This document shows positions 62,481-64,000 of a stretch of DNA of 64,000 nucleotides, in pieces. A model generated the notes under the pieces. It was not told the DNA's origin, did not search any database, and saw only the letters and a list, made by a program, of their open reading frames with translations. Numbering within the stretch: the stretch's first letter is position 1; the number at the start of each line of letters is the position of its first letter. The position numbers and the translations under genes are program-made. Location: contig JARUKX010000002.1 in assembly GCA_029688825.1 (NCBI GenBank), positions 1 through 64,000 of the forward strand, read 5' to 3'. This DNA comes from Haloarculaceae archaeon H-GB1-1 (GTDB taxonomy: Archaea > Halobacteriota > Halobacteria > Halobacteriales > Haloarculaceae).

Positions 62481-63602
62481 CGAGCGGAGATACTTCAGGC
62501 CAATATTCTTCGCCGCGTTGTAGTCCGCGTGAGGTGAGTAGTCGCACTTCAGGCACTCGAATACGTCCTGTCCGTCCGAGGTCGAGCGGTTGTTCTTATG
62601 AGTGAATCCACACTTTGAACACCGTTGGGAGGTGTAGGCGGGACTCACCTGTTCGACCGAGATACCGACGGCTTCGGCCTTGTACTCGACGTACTCGAAC
62701 AGGCGGCGGAACGCCCATGCGTGGAACTTCTTGGCGCGAGGCATCCGCGCACGAATCCCTGTCAGGTTCTCGAACGAGATTACGTCGCAGTCGTTCTTGA
62801 TGGCTTCCGCAACGAGTTCCTTCGAGACGGTGTGGAAGAAGTGGTCGTAGCGTCCCGTCTCGGTACATCCTACCGACTGGATAGTGTTGTGGGCGGCTCG
62901 CGTACCACGCTGTTGAAGCGACCCGCGTCGCTTCTCGAACTCGCGGTGCCAGTGGTTCAACTCCGATCCGTTCCAGAAGGTGCCTGTTGATGTGACGGCG
63001 ACGTTTTCGATACCGAGGTCAACGCCGAGGACTGTGCTGTGCTCGCCGTTGCCGTCGTCGGCAGTCTCGAACTCTACGTCCGCCTTTGTTCGGACGTGAA
63101 GGTAAAACTCGCCACCCCGATAGTGGAGTTCTGCGCCCGTCACTTCGTAGTCGTCGTCAAACAGGTACTCCGAGTGTGGTGTTTCGCGACTCTCGTCGGG
63201 CAGAACGTACTCGGCAGTGATGCGTCCTTCAACTGTCGAGAGCGTCGCGTGGTCGTCGTTGAACGTTGCGCACCGCTTGTCGTAGACGAGCGTCGGAGCT
63301 GTGAAGTTCGGCTTCCCTGCATAGTCGCCTTGTTTCCAGCGGGCAACGACGCCCTGTACGGCGTCGGCAGCTTTGTTGCGAGCGTTCTGGACGAGGTTCG
63401 CTTGCAGCCGGGTCTCTGCCCGCACGTCGTCGTAGGTTTCGCGTTGGAGTTCGGCTTTGCTCGTAGTCTTGTGCTCGCCTTGCCACGCGTGGTCTACGAC
63501 GTAGTTTGCGGCCCACAGGAACTCGGAGATGGTGTCGTGGAGGAGGTCGGCGTCGCTGTCGGCCACGTCGAGTTTGACAGGGACGGTGCGACGTACCTCC
63601 AT
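62316..63602 (-). CDS. tnpB: TnpB RNA-guided endonuclease (IS1341-type)
   Basis: 428 residues, full length. RuvC-like residues: [13 protein letters not shown] (Asp), [10 protein letters not shown] (Glu) and [12 protein letters not shown] (Asp). A zinc finger CSKCG...CLKC precedes the last Asp. The N-terminal OrfB_IS605-type helical region and the TCAVRDEL-like [26 protein letters not shown] are present. No tnpA is nearby, so this is the TnpB-only class that depends on TnpA elsewhere. TnpB cuts DNA next to a target-adjacent motif using an RNA made from its own 3' end. Confidence 0.9.
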   Translation of the reverse strand: MEVRRTVPVKLDVADSDADLLHDTISEFLWAANYVVDHAWQGEHKTTSKAELQRETYDDVRAETRLQANLVQNARNKAADAVQGVVARWKQGDYAGKPNFTAPTLVYDKRCATFNDDHATLSTVEGRITAEYVLPDESRETPHSEYLFDDDYEVTGAELHYRGGEFYLHVRTKADVEFETADDGNGEHSTVLGVDLGIENVAVTSTGTFWNGSELNHWHREFEKRRGSLQQRGTRAAHNTIQSVGCTETGRYDHFFHTVSKELVAEAIKNDCDVISFENLTGIRARMPRAKKFHAWAFRRLFEYVEYKAEAVGISVEQVSPAYTSQRCSKCGFTHKNNRSTSDGQDVFECLKCDYSPHADYNAAKNIGLKYLRSAQKSSGGGAPVNVRLNRGTLNVNGDYEPAAAGGQNGSPRESPTLNEANGEIVSE

Positions 63603-63782
63603 CCGTGTTTCAGATGCAGGCCTATGTTTTTATATAAGCAACGGTTCGATAGGGGAGTCGACCAGCTATCGAGCGTGGCTGGTGTAGTACCGGGTCGGTT
63701 TCCTCTCCGACCTACTCGCTACGCTCGCTCCTTGAGGTCGGAAGCTCCACCTTACATTACGCTGAACGAGGTCCCTTCGTAG

Positions 63783-63904
63783 CAGAGTACGATACGGGAG
63801 AGATCTGTGGGTACTGTACCTACGACTGCTACTTCACTCATCGGCATCATAACCAGCTCGAAGAGCTAGCCGGCGAACAAAGCGTCTACTTCCCGCCAGC
63901 CTGA
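63783..63904 (+). pseudogene. 3' fragment of a gene with CxxC motif
   Basis: In-frame AEYDTGEICGYCTYDCYFTHRHHNQLEEL and QSVYFPPA-stop, with no start. GYCTYDC and the His run suggest metal binding. A GTTTTTTG run follows the stop, as in a terminator. Taken with 61986-62308, it may be the far half of one gene interrupted by the TnpB element. Between 63603 and 63782 lies the element's left side, with a CCGACCT/AGGTCGG hairpin near 63697. Confidence 0.4.
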
Positions 63905-64000
63905 GCAGCGAGCTGTTTTTTGCGCCCCGAAGGGGTGCGGCGCGTTTTGAATTGGCGCAGTTGCGATAATTCAAGTTCTGAAAACCATGGCTACGAGTAG

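Noticed and set aside
1-64000. CRISPR arrays or cas genes
   Set aside because: No regularly spaced repeats or Cas-like proteins seen; TnpB is the only RNA-guided nuclease candidate.

Overview
This window reads as haloarchaeal DNA. Coding regions have high GC, proteins are acidic, start codons mostly lack Shine-Dalgarno sites, and several genes have TATA-like boxes 25-30 bases upstream. The families present (HalOD1, Bat-type HTH_10, DUF7344-like winged helices, TFB, amphi-Trp, tandem UspA, IS1341-type TnpB) are typical of Halobacteria. I see no rRNA, tRNA or CRISPR array.

Region 1 (about 1-20,200) looks like an integrated mobile or plasmid-derived segment. It holds a DUF932-like gene, an HNH endonuclease, DUF6166-like proteins, several PD-(D/E)XK nucleases (a two-nuclease protein, an Mrr-like enzyme and a small PDDEXK_5-like protein), a broken TFB, an OB-fold ssDNA-binding protein, and two toxin-antitoxin-like pairs (TumE-type and Fic/Doc-type). 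Many genes here are damaged. Two carry in-frame amber codons, TFB has a one-base deletion, and Mrr and a DUF6166 copy are truncated. Six minus-strand genes carry a similar leader hairpin whose stem changes sequence but stays paired. Inside this region a 3.1-kb set of regulators (HalOD1, DUF7344, two Bat-like proteins) lies between two direct repeats of about 77 bp.

Region 2 (about 20,300-62,000) is a dense membrane-stress and ion-homeostasis island. It contains five intact universal stress proteins (four tandem, one single) and one broken one, two P2-type ATPases, MgtE, a CPA1 antiporter with a nearby coiled-coil protein, two SLC13/RCK permeases, an MgtC-DUF4010 protein and a CNNM/CorC protein. 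It also has an MscS channel in an operon with a degenerate P-loop ATPase and a UspA, a second MscS-like membrane protein, two CBS site-2 proteases, SPFH, BrkB, AI-2E and DUF389 proteins, and CBS proteins including one with a probable HPF-like domain. Two ATP-grasp proteins are present, one fused to a retropepsin-like domain. The gene content suggests a module that senses nucleotide or energy state (UspA, CBS) and adjusts ion flux and membrane integrity. Two distant genes, SPFH and the MscS-like protein, share a promoter element with identical spacing.

The island has been reshaped by mobile DNA. There is a 1.7-kb IS5-type element with 8-bp target duplications that carries a passenger HTH gene. 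A TnpB (IS1341-type) element lies at the right edge and appears to split a gene. A TnpB 3'-end relic, an SLC13 3'-end relic, methyltransferase and phosphoesterase fragments, and a 29-bp inverted repeat pair around an ATP-grasp gene are also present.
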